Counted from the stretch's first letter, positions 7,981 through 18,402 are shown. The stretch: DNA of 64,000 nucleotides from Rhizobium acidisoli (GCF_002531755.2 NZ_CP034998.1:1674001-1738000), one strand, 5' to 3'. Notes: generated by a model from the sequence alone, not told the origin. Numbers and translations: made by a program.

Positions 7981-8120
7981 GCCCCTCATCCGCCTGCCGG
8001 CACCTTCTCCCCGCCTGCGGGGCGAAGGGGATATGCCGCAAGCTCTTCGTCCCTCACCAACGCCTCACAGGGCACGTCCCCTCTCCCCGTCAGAACGGGG
8101 AGAGGGTTAGGGTGAGGGGC
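7981..8120. repeat. RIME-like intergenic palindromic repeat
   Basis: The segment begins gcccctcatccgcctgccgg and ends with ggggagagggttagggtgaggggc, so its ends are inverted copies (gcccctca/tgaggggc). Inside are further short palindromes such as ctccccg...cggggag. This is the look of the Rhizobium-specific intergenic mosaic elements found in many copies in these genomes. It sits between a plus-strand and a minus-strand gene, where it could form a strong RNA hairpin. Confidence 0.7.
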
Positions 8121-8142
8121 AGCTTTACACTCCGAACCGCGC

Positions 8143-8784
8143 TTACCGCGCCGCCCAGTTGGCGCCGCGGCGGAAGATGGTTTTCATCTCCGGCACGTCG
8201 AATTCCTTGGCCTGGTGGCCGAGCGAGGAATAGAAGACGCGGCCCTTGCCGTATTTGCGCTTCCACACCACCGGCATGACGACGCCGTCGATCCAGTAGG
8301 CGTGATCGCCGGTGAATTTGGTCGTCGCCAGAACCTCATTCGAGGGGTCGATATGCATGTAATATTGTTCCGACGTATAGGGGAAATCAGCAATCCCCTC
8401 CATCAGCGGATCGTCTGGCCGGGTGATATTGACGGTATAGTCGATGATGTTGCCGGGGTGCGCCACCCACTGGCCGCCGATGATGAACTGGTAGTCGACG
8501 GAGTCCCGGAAGGCATCGCCCGCGCCGCCGTGATAACCGGCGATGCCGACGCCGCTTTCGATCGCGGCGGCGAGGTTTTTGACCTCCTCCTTCTCGATCT
8601 TCGACATTGTCATGATCGGCACGACGAGGCTGAGATCGTGGACGGAAGGGTCGGCAAGCGCCTCGGTGCCGTGTTCGAGATAGACCTTGAAGCCGTCCTC
8701 CTCGAGCATGGTCTTGATGACTTCGGCGCATTCCTGCGGCTCATGGCCGCTCCAGCCGCCCCAGACGATCAGTGCTTCACGCAT
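8143..8784 (-). CDS. ThuA domain protein
   Basis: A 213-residue protein of the ThuA (trehalose-utilisation) family, which has a class I glutamine-amidotransferase-like fold. Visible hallmarks are the start ALIVWGGWSGHEP, the GIAGYHGGAGDAFR loop, the metal or substrate His in SEQYYMHIDP, and RVFYSSLGHQAKEFD. ThuA works with ThuB in rhizobia to convert trehalose and related disaccharides through 3-keto forms. The ribosome site aggagg is strong. It lies 17 nt after the oxidoreductase gene and is surely co-transcribed with it, so it probably acts on the sugar brought in by the divergent ABC importer. Confidence 0.88.
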   Translation of the reverse strand: MREALIVWGGWSGHEPQECAEVIKTMLEEDGFKVYLEHGTEALADPSVHDLSLVVPIMTMSKIEKEEVKNLAAAIESGVGIAGYHGGAGDAFRDSVDYQFIIGGQWVAHPGNIIDYTVNITRPDDPLMEGIADFPYTSEQYYMHIDPSNEVLATTKFTGDHAYWIDGVVMPVVWKRKYGKGRVFYSSLGHQAKEFDVPEMKTIFRRGANWAAR

Positions 8785-8801
8785 AGTCTTTCCTCCTGAA
8801 A

Positions 8802-9902
8802 TTATTTCGCCAGCCGTCCGTCGACGATGGATTGGGACAAGGGGGCAGGGCGCTCCGTTGCCGTTGATATCGTCACCGTCCTGCCGGTCGCAGCCGCAGT
8901 GTGGAATGCTTCCATGACCTCGAGCACATGCAGCGCCAGATCGCCATTGGCGCGATGCGGCCGGTTGGAGCGGATCGCATGCGCCATGTCGGCAACGCCG
9001 AGCGAGCGATAATTGCCGTCGGCATAGGGTGCTGTGAGCGGCTGGTCCTCGAATTCGCCGCCCTTCTTTAGATATTCCACCGGGCCGCCGAACTTGTTCG
9101 GATCGGGCACAATCAGCGTGCCCTCGGTGCCGTAGATTTCGAGCGGCACATGCTTATGGCCGGCGACATCGAAGCTCATGGCGATCTGCACGACGGCGCC
9201 GTTCTCAAAACGCATCATGCCGGCGACATGCGTCGGCACATGCACGGGAATATGTTCGCCGTTGCGCGGCTCGCTGGTGACCAGCCGCACTGTGCGCGAC
9301 GTCGTCGCAAAGCCGGCAACCTCAGACCCCGGTCCGAGCAGATTGACGAGATCGGTGATGTAATAGGGGCCCATATCGAGCATCGGCCCGCCGCCGACTT
9401 CGTAATAGAAAGCCGGATTCGGATGCCAGCGTTCATGGCCGGGGCACATGAAGCTCGCCGAGCCGCCGACCGGCTGGCCGATGACGCCCTGGTCGATCAG
9501 CGCGCGGGCCGTCTGGTGGCCGCCGCCGAGGAAGGTGTCGGGCGCCGCGCCGATGCGCAGATTCCTCGCCTTGGCGGCCTCGGCCAATTTTTTCCCTTCC
9601 GCGAAATTAATCCCGAGCGGCTTTTCCGAATAGGTATGTTTGCCGGCCTCGAGCGCCTGCAGCGCCACAGCCACATGGGCTTTCGGGATCGTCAGATTGA
9701 CGATGATCTCGACCTTCGGATCGGCGAAAAGCTCTTCGATCGATCGGGCGGGAACGTTGAATTCCTTAGCCTTCGCCTCGGCCAGCTCCCGATTGAGATC
9801 GGCCACACCGCGAATGTCGAGAATGGGAAAGGATGCCATCGCCGTGAGATAGGCGCCCGAAATATTGCCGCATCCGATGATGCCGATACCGACTCTCTCC
9901 AT
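8802..9902 (-). CDS. Gfo/Idh/MocA family oxidoreductase
   Basis: A 366-residue NAD(P)-dependent sugar dehydrogenase. The N-terminal Rossmann motif is GIGIIGCGNISGAY, and the catalytic Lys is in the YSEKPLG motif near residue 95. DMGPYYITDLVNLLGP and the C-terminal alpha/beta domain follow. ATG at 9902 is chosen over one four codons upstream because ggagg lies 5 nt before it. Paired with a ThuA protein it resembles ThuB, which oxidises the C3 of glucosides; the exact sugar is unknown. It is part of the leftward operon ROK - oxidoreductase - ThuA. Confidence 0.88.
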   Translation of the reverse strand: MERVGIGIIGCGNISGAYLTAMASFPILDIRGVADLNRELAEAKAKEFNVPARSIEELFADPKVEIIVNLTIPKAHVAVALQALEAGKHTYSEKPLGINFAEGKKLAEAAKARNLRIGAAPDTFLGGGHQTARALIDQGVIGQPVGGSASFMCPGHERWHPNPAFYYEVGGGPMLDMGPYYITDLVNLLGPGSEVAGFATTSRTVRLVTSEPRNGEHIPVHVPTHVAGMMRFENGAVVQIAMSFDVAGHKHVPLEIYGTEGTLIVPDPNKFGGPVEYLKKGGEFEDQPLTAPYADGNYRSLGVADMAHAIRSNRPHRANGDLALHVLEVMEAFHTAAATGRTVTISTATERPAPLSQSIVDGRLAK

Positions 9903-9935
9903 GAATTCCTCCATTGATCTTGATTGTGACGCCCG

Positions 9936-11135
9936 TCAGAGCGCGGGCCCCGTCGTGCTCCAGGGCGATTCGTAAAGCTCGTAGAGCGCCACGGCAGCCG
10001 CGCCCTGCGCCCAGAAATCATCGCTCGAATCGTCGAAGACGAGTTCGCTCACCCCCTTCAGCGAGGGCGGAATGGCGAGCGCATAGGCATCGCGCAGACT
10101 GTTCAGAAAGGGTTCGCCGAGCGCCAGGCTCGACCCCACAAGAATGACCCGCGGCGGCGCAAACAGCGTGACAATATTGGCGATGGTCAATCCCACCGCT
10201 TCGCCGGCGCGGATGGCGGCGCTTATCAGCCGGTCGTCATCGGCCTTGATCAGCGCCTGGGCATGGGTCATGCCGCGGCCGAGCCGGATCGCTTCGGCAA
10301 AGCGCCCGTCGGTCGGCTGTTCGCCGAGGATGGCGCTTTCGCCGGCCTGGCTGAAAAGCCTGATGACGCCGTTCGGTCCCATGCCGAGCACCAGGTCGCC
10401 GAGATTATGGCTCAAGCCGCCGGCGCCGCGAAACAGGCTGTTGCCGTGCAGCACGCCGAGCCCCAGCGTTTGTTCCAGTGAAATCAACACCATATCCTCG
10501 AGATCGCGCGCCTTCCCGAACCAGTGATGGCCAAGCGTGATGGCATGCGCGTCGCTCTCGACGATCGTCGGCGTCGACAGCCGCGTCGACATTTCGGCGG
10601 CGAAATCGACATTGGTGTCGCGAAAGATCGGGCTGCTTCTTATGTAGCCGGTGCGGTGCTCGATGACACCGGGAAAGCCGAGGCAAACGCTGTCGACATC
10701 CTCGAGCGACAGCCCGGCATCGACGACGCAGCGCCTGACACCGTCCTCGACGAGATCGGCGATGACGCCGATCGGCTGCCGGTCGATGCGGATCGGCAGG
10801 GAGAGTTTCGACAGCACGTCACCACGAAAATTGGTGACGACGAAGACCATCCGGTTGGCGGCGATCTTGCCGCCGACGACGCGGGCGGCGTCCGGGTTGA
10901 GTTCCAGCGCCACGCGCGGCCTGCCGCGCACCGCCTCGTTGCGGATATCGCCTTCATGGCGCGGCAGAATCAGCCCGTCGTCGAGCAGCGAGGCGGTGAT
11001 GGCGGAAACTGTAGTGGTCGAAAGCTCGGTGCGTTCGCTGATCTCGATGCGCGAGATCGGACCATGGCGCCGGATGGTATCGAGCACGTTCAAGCGATTG
11101 ATCGCGCGCATCAATTCTGGATCTGCGGTCTTCAT
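9936..11135 (-). CDS. ROK family transcriptional regulator
   Basis: A 399-residue protein. Residues 10-65 are a winged helix-turn-helix (SRIEISERTELSTTTVSAITASLLDDGLI), and the rest is a ROK (repressor, ORF, kinase) sugar-binding domain. Two usual ROK features are weak: the phosphate-binding DxGxT is replaced by GGKIAAN, and the cysteine-rich zinc motif after the GxxGH region is absent (HNLGDLVLGMGPN). It is therefore a regulator, not a sugar kinase. It heads the leftward operon and is divergent from the sugar ABC importer, which it probably controls in response to the imported sugar. Confidence 0.85.
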   Translation of the reverse strand: MKTADPELMRAINRLNVLDTIRRHGPISRIEISERTELSTTTVSAITASLLDDGLILPRHEGDIRNEAVRGRPRVALELNPDAARVVGGKIAANRMVFVVTNFRGDVLSKLSLPIRIDRQPIGVIADLVEDGVRRCVVDAGLSLEDVDSVCLGFPGVIEHRTGYIRSSPIFRDTNVDFAAEMSTRLSTPTIVESDAHAITLGHHWFGKARDLEDMVLISLEQTLGLGVLHGNSLFRGAGGLSHNLGDLVLGMGPNGVIRLFSQAGESAILGEQPTDGRFAEAIRLGRGMTHAQALIKADDDRLISAAIRAGEAVGLTIANIVTLFAPPRVILVGSSLALGEPFLNSLRDAYALAIPPSLKGVSELVFDDSSDDFWAQGAAAVALYELYESPWSTTGPAL

Positions 11136-11166
11136 AAAAAACTAGCCGGCATCGTGTGTTGGGCGG

Positions 11167-11188
11167 AACCCAATATTTTTAACGGGTT
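11167..11188. promoter_or_regulatory. Candidate ROK operator
   Basis: AACCC and GGGTT arms flank a 12-nt AT-rich core (aatatttttaac) in the 199-nt divergent region between the ROK gene and the sugar-binding protein gene. Two-arm sites with an AT-rich core are typical of ROK regulators such as NagC and Mlc. Inference from symmetry and position. Confidence 0.4.
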
Positions 11189-11334
11189 ACGAAATAAATA
11201 GCAGGCAATCCCGTGGGCCTGTCAAGCGCATTTGGTAAAAATAGCAGCGATCGGGTTGACATCCGGGCAAAGCTCCGTTGAATTAATCCGCATAGGGGAA
11301 AAATTGTGAGGATAGACCCCTGGGAGGAAAATCA

Positions 11335-12639
11335 ATGAATTTTATGCTGAAGAACGCCGCTTTCGGCGGCAGGCGCATTGTATCCATGGCTGCGGCAGCC
11401 GGCCTGTTGTTGGCGGGAGCGGGTGCTGCCTCGGCGACGACGGTGGTGAAATGGCTGCATCTCGAGCTCGACCCGAAAAACGTCGCGGCCTGGGAAGACA
11501 TCGTCAAGAAATACGAAGCCCAGCATCCCGACGTCGACATCCAGATGCAGTTCCTCGAAAACGAGGCCTTCAAGGCCAAGCTTCCGACATTGCTGCAGTC
11601 CGACGACGTGCCGGATTTCTTTTTCAGCTGGGGCGGCGGCGTGTTGAAGCAGCAGTCGGAGACCGGCGCGCTGCAGGATGTGACGGCAGCGCTTGATGCC
11701 GATGGCGGCAAGTTGCGCAGCGCCTATACCCCGGCTTCGGTCGATGGCCTGACCTTCGACGGCAAGACCTGGGCCATTCCCTATAAGGTCGGTCTCGTCA
11801 GCTTCTTCTACAACAAGGCGCTGTTTGCCAAGGCTGGCGTCAAAACCGAAGACATCAAGAGCTGGGCCGATTTTCTCGCCACGGTGAAGAAGATCAAGGC
11901 GGCCGGTATCGTGCCGATTGCCGGCGGCGGCGGCGAGAAATGGCCGATCCATTTCTACTGGAGCTATCTCGTCATGCGCGAGGGCGGCCAGAAGGTCTTC
12001 GAAGCCGCCAAGAACGGCGAGGGCGAAGGCTTCCTCGATCCGGCAATCATCAAGGCCGGCGACGACCTCGCCGAACTCGGCAAGCTCGAACCGTTCCAGC
12101 CCGGCTATCTCGGTGCGACCTGGCCGCAGACGCTCGGCGTTTTCGGCGACGGCAAGGCGGCGATGATCCTCGGCTTTGAAGCGACCGAGGCCAACCAGCG
12201 CAAGAATGCCGGCGACGGCAAGGGTCTTTCCTCAGACAATATCGGCCGTTTCGTCTTCCCGACGGTCGAAGGTGGCGCCGGCAAGCCGACCGATACGCTC
12301 GGCGGCCTGAACGGCTGGGCCGTCACCAAGAAGGCCTCCAAGGAAGCGCTCGATTTCCTCGCTTTCCTCACCAATGCGGAGAACGAGCGGGCGATGGCCA
12401 AATCAGGCATGTTGCTGCCCGTTGCCGTCGGCGCCGATGACGGCGTCGTCAATCCGCTGCTGGCCGAATCGGCCAAACAGCTTGCCGGTTCGACCTGGCA
12501 TCAGAACTTCTTCGACCAGGATCTCGGTGCTGCCGTCGGCCGCGTCGTCAACGACGTCTCCGTGGAAATCGTCTCCGGCCAGATGAATTCCAAGGACGGC
12601 GCCCAGATGATCCAGGACGCTTTCGAGCTGGAACAATAA
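11335..12639 (+). CDS. Sugar ABC transporter substrate-binding protein (family 1)
   Basis: A 434-residue periplasmic protein. A signal peptide spans about residues 1-34 with cleavage near GAASA. The mature start TTVVKWLHLELDP and the hinge pattern WAIPYKVGLVSFFYNKALF are typical of maltose/glycerol-3-phosphate class (cluster D) binding proteins. The ribosome site gggagg is strong. It begins an operon with two permeases and an ATPase. The neighbouring ThuA/ThuB-like enzymes suggest a disaccharide or glucoside ligand, which is inference. Confidence 0.9.
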   Translation: MNFMLKNAAFGGRRIVSMAAAAGLLLAGAGAASATTVVKWLHLELDPKNVAAWEDIVKKYEAQHPDVDIQMQFLENEAFKAKLPTLLQSDDVPDFFFSWGGGVLKQQSETGALQDVTAALDADGGKLRSAYTPASVDGLTFDGKTWAIPYKVGLVSFFYNKALFAKAGVKTEDIKSWADFLATVKKIKAAGIVPIAGGGGEKWPIHFYWSYLVMREGGQKVFEAAKNGEGEGFLDPAIIKAGDDLAELGKLEPFQPGYLGATWPQTLGVFGDGKAAMILGFEATEANQRKNAGDGKGLSSDNIGRFVFPTVEGGAGKPTDTLGGLNGWAVTKKASKEALDFLAFLTNAENERAMAKSGMLLPVAVGADDGVVNPLLAESAKQLAGSTWHQNFFDQDLGAAVGRVVNDVSVEIVSGQMNSKDGAQMIQDAFELEQ

Positions 12640-12718
12640 CCAGCCCCCGCAGAGCCTTCCCGGCGCTCCCGATCAAACGGAGCGCCGGCATTGCTGCCGA
12701 CGAACGAAAGCAGGACCC

Positions 12719-13657
12719 ATGGCCAATATTTCAGTACCCTCGATGACTTCGGCCGCAAGGCCGGCAAGACGGGCGGCAAACCGGAAAAGCTCGGTCGCTC
12801 ACGACCGGCTGACGGTGCTGCTCATCTTTCTGCCGCCGGCGCTGCTGCTGTTCACGCTCTTCGTCATCATGCCGATGGGCGAGGCGGCCTGGTACAGCCT
12901 CTACAAATGGAACGGCTACGGCACGCCAACCGATTTCATCGGCCTGCGCAATTTCCAGGTGCTGTTCCGCAATGCCGCTTTCACCCAGGCGCTGGTCAAT
13001 AACGGCCTGATCATCGTCATCTCGATCTGCATCCAGGTGCCGCTTGCCATCTGGCTTGCCACCATGCTCGCCCACCGCATTCCCGGCGTCGTCGGCTACC
13101 GGCTGATCTTCTTCCTGCCCTATGTGCTGGCAGATGTTGCCGCGGGCCTCATCTGGCGCTTCGTCTATGATGGCGATTACGGCCTGTTTGCCGCCGTTTC
13201 CAATTTCTTCGGCTTTGCCAATCCTTACGTGCTCGCCGACAAGGATGTGGCGATTTATGCCGTGCTCGGCGTCATCGTCTGGAAATATTTCGGCTTTCAC
13301 ATGATGCTGTTCATCGCCGGCCTGCAATCGGTCGACAAGAGCGTGCTCGAAGCGGCCGAAATCGACGGCGCCACCGGCTGGCAGAAATTCCGCTATGTCA
13401 CCCTGCCGCTGCTTGGCTCGACCCTGCGTCTCTCCATCTTCTTTGCCGTCGTCGGCTCGCTGCAGCTCTTCGATATGATCATGCCGCTCACCGGCGGCGG
13501 GCCGTCCAACTCGACGCAGACGATGGTCACCTTCCTCTACACCTATGGCGTCATGCGCATGCAGGTCGGCCTCGGCAGCGCCGTCGGCGTCGTACTTTTC
13601 ATCATCTGCGTGACGCTCGCCTTCGGTTACAAAAGGATCTTCATGCGCCATGACTGA
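12719..13657 (+). CDS. Sugar ABC transporter permease (MalF-like)
   Basis: A 312-residue inner-membrane protein with about six helices; the first is at residues 30-55 after a basic N-terminus. The cytoplasmic coupling helix is EAAEIDGATGWQKFRYVTLPLL (EAA loop), which docks on the ATPase. PLTGGGPSNSTQTMVTFLY is typical of the MalF/UgpA branch. It lies 79 nt after the binding-protein gene and overlaps the next permease by 8 nt. Confidence 0.9.
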   Translation: MANISVPSMTSAARPARRAANRKSSVAHDRLTVLLIFLPPALLLFTLFVIMPMGEAAWYSLYKWNGYGTPTDFIGLRNFQVLFRNAAFTQALVNNGLIIVISICIQVPLAIWLATMLAHRIPGVVGYRLIFFLPYVLADVAAGLIWRFVYDGDYGLFAAVSNFFGFANPYVLADKDVAIYAVLGVIVWKYFGFHMMLFIAGLQSVDKSVLEAAEIDGATGWQKFRYVTLPLLGSTLRLSIFFAVVGSLQLFDMIMPLTGGGPSNSTQTMVTFLYTYGVMRMQVGLGSAVGVVLFIICVTLAFGYKRIFMRHD

Positions 13658-14498
13658 TATGAGCTCTTCCATCCGCATGAGTGCGTCGACACGCATCTAT
13701 CTCTACGTGTCGCTGAGCCTGATTGCCGCGATCGTGCTTATCCCGTTGCTGACGACGGCGCTCGGCGGCTTCAAGACGCTGGGCGACCTGCGCACCAATC
13801 CCTTCGGCATGCCGACGGAATGGCAATGGACGAATTATACCGACATTCTCTTCGGCGAGCGCTACTGGCTGCAGATCGGCAATTCGCTGATCATTGCGGC
13901 ACTCACCGTGCTGCTGACGCTGATCGTCTCGTCGATGGCGGCCTTCGCCTTTGCCCATGTCCGCTTCTTCGGCTCGTCCTTTCTGCTGAATTATTTCCTG
14001 CTCGGCCTGATGTTTCCGGCGGCGACCGCGATCCTGCCGCTCTTCATCCGCATCCGCGATCTCGGCCTGCTGAACACCTATTGGGGCGTGGTGCTGCCGC
14101 AGGTGGCCTTCGGTCTCGGCATGAGCATCCTGTTGTTTCGCAACTATTTCCGTAACCTCCCGGAAGAATTGTTCCAGGCGGCCTTTGTCGACGGCTGCGG
14201 TTATCTCAGGTTTTTCTGGCATGTCTCGCTGCCGCTTTCCCGGCCGATCGTCGCCACCGTCAGCATCATCTCCTTCGTCGGCAGCTGGAACAGCTACATC
14301 CTGCCGCTGATCATGCTGAACTCAGAATCGAAATATCCCTGGCCACTCGGCATCATGGTCTATCGCGGCGAATACGGCACCGAATGGCAGCTGGTGCTCG
14401 CCTTCATCACGCTGACCATCCTGCCCACCATCATCGTCTTTTTCGTCGCCCAGCGGCACATCATCGCCGGCCTGACCGCCGGCGCCGTCAAGTCCTGA
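13650..14498 (+). CDS. Sugar ABC transporter permease (MalG-like)
   Basis: A 282-residue permease with six predicted helices and the EAA loop [20 protein letters not shown], of the MalG/UgpE type. Its start lies inside the end of the preceding permease gene, so translation is probably coupled. It partners that permease to form the channel for the sugar taken up by this operon. [12 protein letters not shown] and the C-terminal [14 protein letters not shown] are family hallmarks. Confidence 0.9.
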   Translation: MTDMSSSIRMSASTRIYLYVSLSLIAAIVLIPLLTTALGGFKTLGDLRTNPFGMPTEWQWTNYTDILFGERYWLQIGNSLIIAALTVLLTLIVSSMAAFAFAHVRFFGSSFLLNYFLLGLMFPAATAILPLFIRIRDLGLLNTYWGVVLPQVAFGLGMSILLFRNYFRNLPEELFQAAFVDGCGYLRFFWHVSLPLSRPIVATVSIISFVGSWNSYILPLIMLNSESKYPWPLGIMVYRGEYGTEWQLVLAFITLTILPTIIVFFVAQRHIIAGLTAGAVKS

Positions 14499-14521
14499 GC
14501 CGAACCATTGGAGCTGCAAGC

Positions 14522-15595
14522 ATGGCATCCGTTTCACTGCACGATGTAACTAAGGCCTATGGCGCCGTCGACGTCATCCATGGCATTTCGCTTGATATTC
14601 AGGATGGCGAATTCGTCGCCCTCGTCGGCCCGTCCGGCTGCGGAAAATCGACGCTGCTGCGGATGATCGCCGGCCTCGAGGAGATCACCGACGGCGAGAT
14701 TGCGATCGGCGGCAATATCGTCAACGCCATGACGCCGCGCGAGCGCAACATCGCCATGGTCTTCCAGTCCTATGCTCTCTATCCGCACATGACCGTCGCG
14801 GAAAACATGGGCTTCAATCTGAAGCTCGCCGGCGTCGCCAAGCCGCAGATAGAGGCTCGTGTGGCCGAGGCCGCCCGCATGCTCGATCTCGCCCAACTGC
14901 TCGACCGCAAGCCGGCCCAACTTTCCGGCGGCCAGCGCCAGCGCGTCGCCATGGGCCGTGCCGTCGTGCGCAATCCGGCCGTCTTCCTGTTCGACGAGCC
15001 GCTCTCCAATCTCGATGCGAAGCTGCGCGTGCAGATGCGCTCGGAGATCAAGACGCTGCATCAGAAGGTGAAGACGACGTCGATCTATGTCACCCACGAC
15101 CAGATCGAAGCGATGACGTTGGCCGACCGCATCGTCGTGCTCAATCAGGGCAGGGTGGAGCAGCAGGGAACGCCGCTTGAACTCTACCGGAAACCGGCCA
15201 ATCTCTTCGTCGCCGCCTTCATCGGCTCGCCGGCGATGAACATGCTCGAGGGTACGGTGGAGGGCGAAAACGGCGCGCCCGCCGCCCGCCTCGACGACGG
15301 CACGGCGATCCGCATCGCGCCCGACCGCAGAGTCAGGCCCGGCCAGGCCGTCACCATCGGCTTGCGCCCCGAACATCTCATTCCCGGCATATCGGGCGAG
15401 ACGCCGCTTGCCGGCCGCACCATGCTGGTGGAGCCGACAGGCGCCCAGACCCATGTGGTCTTCGATCTCGCCGGCCAGCAGGTCACCGCCATCGTCGACG
15501 GCGAATACCCGGCCCGCTACGGCGCAGTCTTCGAAGCAAGCATCGCCAGCGACCAGGTGCATGTCTTCGACCGAGGCAGTGGGGTGGCGCTCTGA
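14522..15595 (+). CDS. Sugar ABC transporter ATP-binding protein (UgpC/MalK type)
   Basis: A 357-residue ATPase. Walker A is GPSGCGKST, the signature LSGGQRQR, Walker [16 protein letters not shown], and the switch His is in [11 protein letters not shown]. The last 120 residues are the TOBE-type regulatory domain seen in MalK and UgpC. The start is the ATG at 14522, 23 nt after the second permease stop. It powers the importer encoded just upstream, and a strong terminator follows. Confidence 0.92.
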   Translation: MASVSLHDVTKAYGAVDVIHGISLDIQDGEFVALVGPSGCGKSTLLRMIAGLEEITDGEIAIGGNIVNAMTPRERNIAMVFQSYALYPHMTVAENMGFNLKLAGVAKPQIEARVAEAARMLDLAQLLDRKPAQLSGGQRQRVAMGRAVVRNPAVFLFDEPLSNLDAKLRVQMRSEIKTLHQKVKTTSIYVTHDQIEAMTLADRIVVLNQGRVEQQGTPLELYRKPANLFVAAFIGSPAMNMLEGTVEGENGAPAARLDDGTAIRIAPDRRVRPGQAVTIGLRPEHLIPGISGETPLAGRTMLVEPTGAQTHVVFDLAGQQVTAIVDGEYPARYGAVFEASIASDQVHVFDRGSGVAL

Positions 15596-15635
15596 AACTG
15601 CTGCGCGCGTGATTTAACGCATGCCTTACAACGAC

Positions 15636-15663
15636 AAAACCGCCGAGCAAGCCCGGCGGTTTT
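15636..15663. terminator. Bidirectional intrinsic terminator
   Basis: A hairpin with arms AAAACCGCCG and CGGCGGTTTT around a short loop lies between the sugar importer operon and the convergent kdgD gene. T-runs on both sides let it act in both directions. Confidence 0.8.
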
Positions 15664-15688
15664 GACCGTTGATAAAGGTAGATCGCGA

Positions 15689-16651
<963 letters not shown>

Positions 16652-17626
16652 TCAGGCGCTTTCGAGCGTCTGCAGAAGGGCTGCGATATAGCCGTAGCAA
16701 TAGGCGAATGCGGTGGCGGAAGGGTCCTTGCCGCTGACGGTCGGCACATGGTCGGGCATCAGCATATATTTGAAGCCCACTTCCTTGTAGATCCGGGCCG
16801 AGCGGACCATGTCCATGTCGCCTTCGTCCGGGAAGGTCTCCATGAAGGAGAGTTTGCCGCCGCGGATATTGCGGAAGTGGACGTTGAAGATCTTGTTGCG
16901 TTCGCCGAACCAGCGGATGACGTCGTCGATCTCCTTGCCGGGATTTTCCAGCATCTCGCCGATCGAGCCCTGGCAGAAATTGAGGCCGTGATAGGGGTTT
17001 TCCCGCATCAGCACGAACTTCTTCAGGCCTTCGACGGTGCCGAGCACCCGCGTGACGCCGCGAAAGCCCGGCGGCGTATAGGGATCATGCGGATGGCAGG
17101 CGAGCCTGACGCGGTTGCTTGCGGCGACGGGAACGACGCGTTCGAGGAAATAGTCGATACGCTCCCAGTTTTCGTCTTCGGAGAGAACGCCGGCAAGGCC
17201 GGGCGCGGCCTGCTGATCGGTCTTGTCCCAGCGGAAGCTGGCATTCATCGAGCCGCCGCGTCCCGGCTCATCGGGTGTGCGGGGAATGCCGATCAGGTTG
17301 AGATTGTATTTCACCGCCGGAATGCCGGCCGCCGCGGTATTCTCGATCAGTTTGCAGACGGCGTCGATCTGCCTGTCGCGCTCCGGGCCGGCGAGCAGGA
17401 TATCGGGATAGGACGCCTTCTCGATCGGCTGCGAGGGCAGCGGCAGCTGGATCATGTCGAGGATCAGGCCGAAGCTTTCGACCTTGTCGCGATGGCGCTC
17501 GAGGTCTGAAAGCGTCCAGCTGCTCGGTTCTCCCGGCGGATCGGCGTTGATATGCTTCACACCCAGTTGCGCGAAGATGCGATAATCGTCGTCATCCCGC
17601 GCGGCGACCTGTGTTCCCAGATACAT
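16652..17626 (-). CDS. uxuA: Mannonate dehydratase
   Basis: A 324-residue xylose-isomerase-like TIM barrel related to UxuA. CHPHDPYTPP, GLNFCQGSIGEM, VHFRNIRGG and LMPDHVP carry the metal-binding Cys, His and Asp residues of the family. UxuA dehydrates D-mannonate to 2-keto-3-deoxygluconate in hexuronate breakdown. The protein is shorter than the approximately 394-residue E. coli enzyme but matches the short form seen in other rhizobia. A perfect GntR-type palindrome sits upstream, between it and the regulator gene. First gene of the uxuA-kdgD operon. Confidence 0.85.
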   Translation of the reverse strand: MYLGTQVAARDDDDYRIFAQLGVKHINADPPGEPSSWTLSDLERHRDKVESFGLILDMIQLPLPSQPIEKASYPDILLAGPERDRQIDAVCKLIENTAAAGIPAVKYNLNLIGIPRTPDEPGRGGSMNASFRWDKTDQQAAPGLAGVLSEDENWERIDYFLERVVPVAASNRVRLACHPHDPYTPPGFRGVTRVLGTVEGLKKFVLMRENPYHGLNFCQGSIGEMLENPGKEIDDVIRWFGERNKIFNVHFRNIRGGKLSFMETFPDEGDMDMVRSARIYKEVGFKYMLMPDHVPTVSGKDPSATAFAYCYGYIAALLQTLESA

Positions 17627-17650
17627 TTGAGTCTCTTTCGAAATTACACA

Positions 17651-17664
17651 ATGTCATATGACAT
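17651..17664. promoter_or_regulatory. GntR-type operator upstream of uxuA
   Basis: ATGTCATATGACAT is a perfect 14-bp palindrome in the 65-nt gap between the regulator gene and uxuA. It overlaps the 11-mer gacataatatg, which recurs in the promoter of the divergent importer at 18496. The same protein, very likely the adjacent GntR regulator, should bind both. Confidence 0.65.
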
Positions 17665-17691
17665 AATATGAATTTCGAAGAGAGTCGAGCC

Positions 17692-18402
17692 CTATTGCTG
17701 CTCGGAGAGCATCCGATAGCGACGTTGGCTGGCCATCATATGTGCTCGCATCGCCTGGCGGGCGCGATCCGGATCCTGATCGGCGATGGCCGAGAGAATC
17801 TCGACATGTTCGGCATAGACCTTCTGCAGATAGTCGCGATCATTGGCCTCGGGCAGCGTCGGAAACTGGCCGCGGGGGATCGCCTTGGGGCCGAATTGGC
17901 GCAGAACATCGACATAGAATCGGTTGTTGGTGGCGGCGGCGATCGCCATGTGGAAGGTGTAATCCGCCTCCACCGTCTGCTGCCCGGTCTCGATCAGGTT
18001 CGCCATGCGGCGGTTGGCCTCACGGATCGCCGCCTCCTGCTCGGCGGTGCGGCGATAGGCGGCAATCGCCGCCGCTTCACCCTCGGCCGCCATGCGGAAC
18101 TCCAGCAACTCAAGGGTTTCCGGAATGCTTTTGATTTCCACCGGCGTCAATGACAGGACAGAATTTGCCTTCGGGTCCGCGACAAACACGCCTTTGCCCT
18201 GGATCGGCTTGACGAAGCCCGCCGACCTGAGGTCGGCAATCGCTTCGCGCACCACGGTGCGGCTGACCCCGAAGGTCGCTTCGAGCTGGGGCTCGGTCGG
18301 CAGCTGGTCGCCGACCCGCAGCATGCCCGTCTCGATCTGCGCCCGCAGCTGATCGATGACCTGTTGCGCCAGTCTTTGCCGGCCGCGGCTGAGTATCGTC
18401 AT
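17692..18402 (-). CDS. GntR family (FadR type) transcriptional regulator
   Basis: A 236-residue protein. The N-terminal winged helix has LRAQIETGMLRVGDQLPTE and ATFGVSRTVVREAIADLRS, and the C-terminal part is an FCD ligand domain with its metal-binding His residues (FHMAIAAATNN, AEHVEILSAI). The ATG at 18402 gives the usual N-terminus for the family; the longer frame upstream would run through the promoter. Between uxuA-kdgD and the divergent importer it is placed to control both, probably as a sugar-acid-responsive repressor similar to UxuR or ExuR. Confidence 0.88.
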   Translation of the reverse strand: MTILSRGRQRLAQQVIDQLRAQIETGMLRVGDQLPTEPQLEATFGVSRTVVREAIADLRSAGFVKPIQGKGVFVADPKANSVLSLTPVEIKSIPETLELLEFRMAAEGEAAAIAAYRRTAEQEAAIREANRRMANLIETGQQTVEADYTFHMAIAAATNNRFYVDVLRQFGPKAIPRGQFPTLPEANDRDYLQKVYAEHVEILSAIADQDPDRARQAMRAHMMASQRRYRMLSEQQ

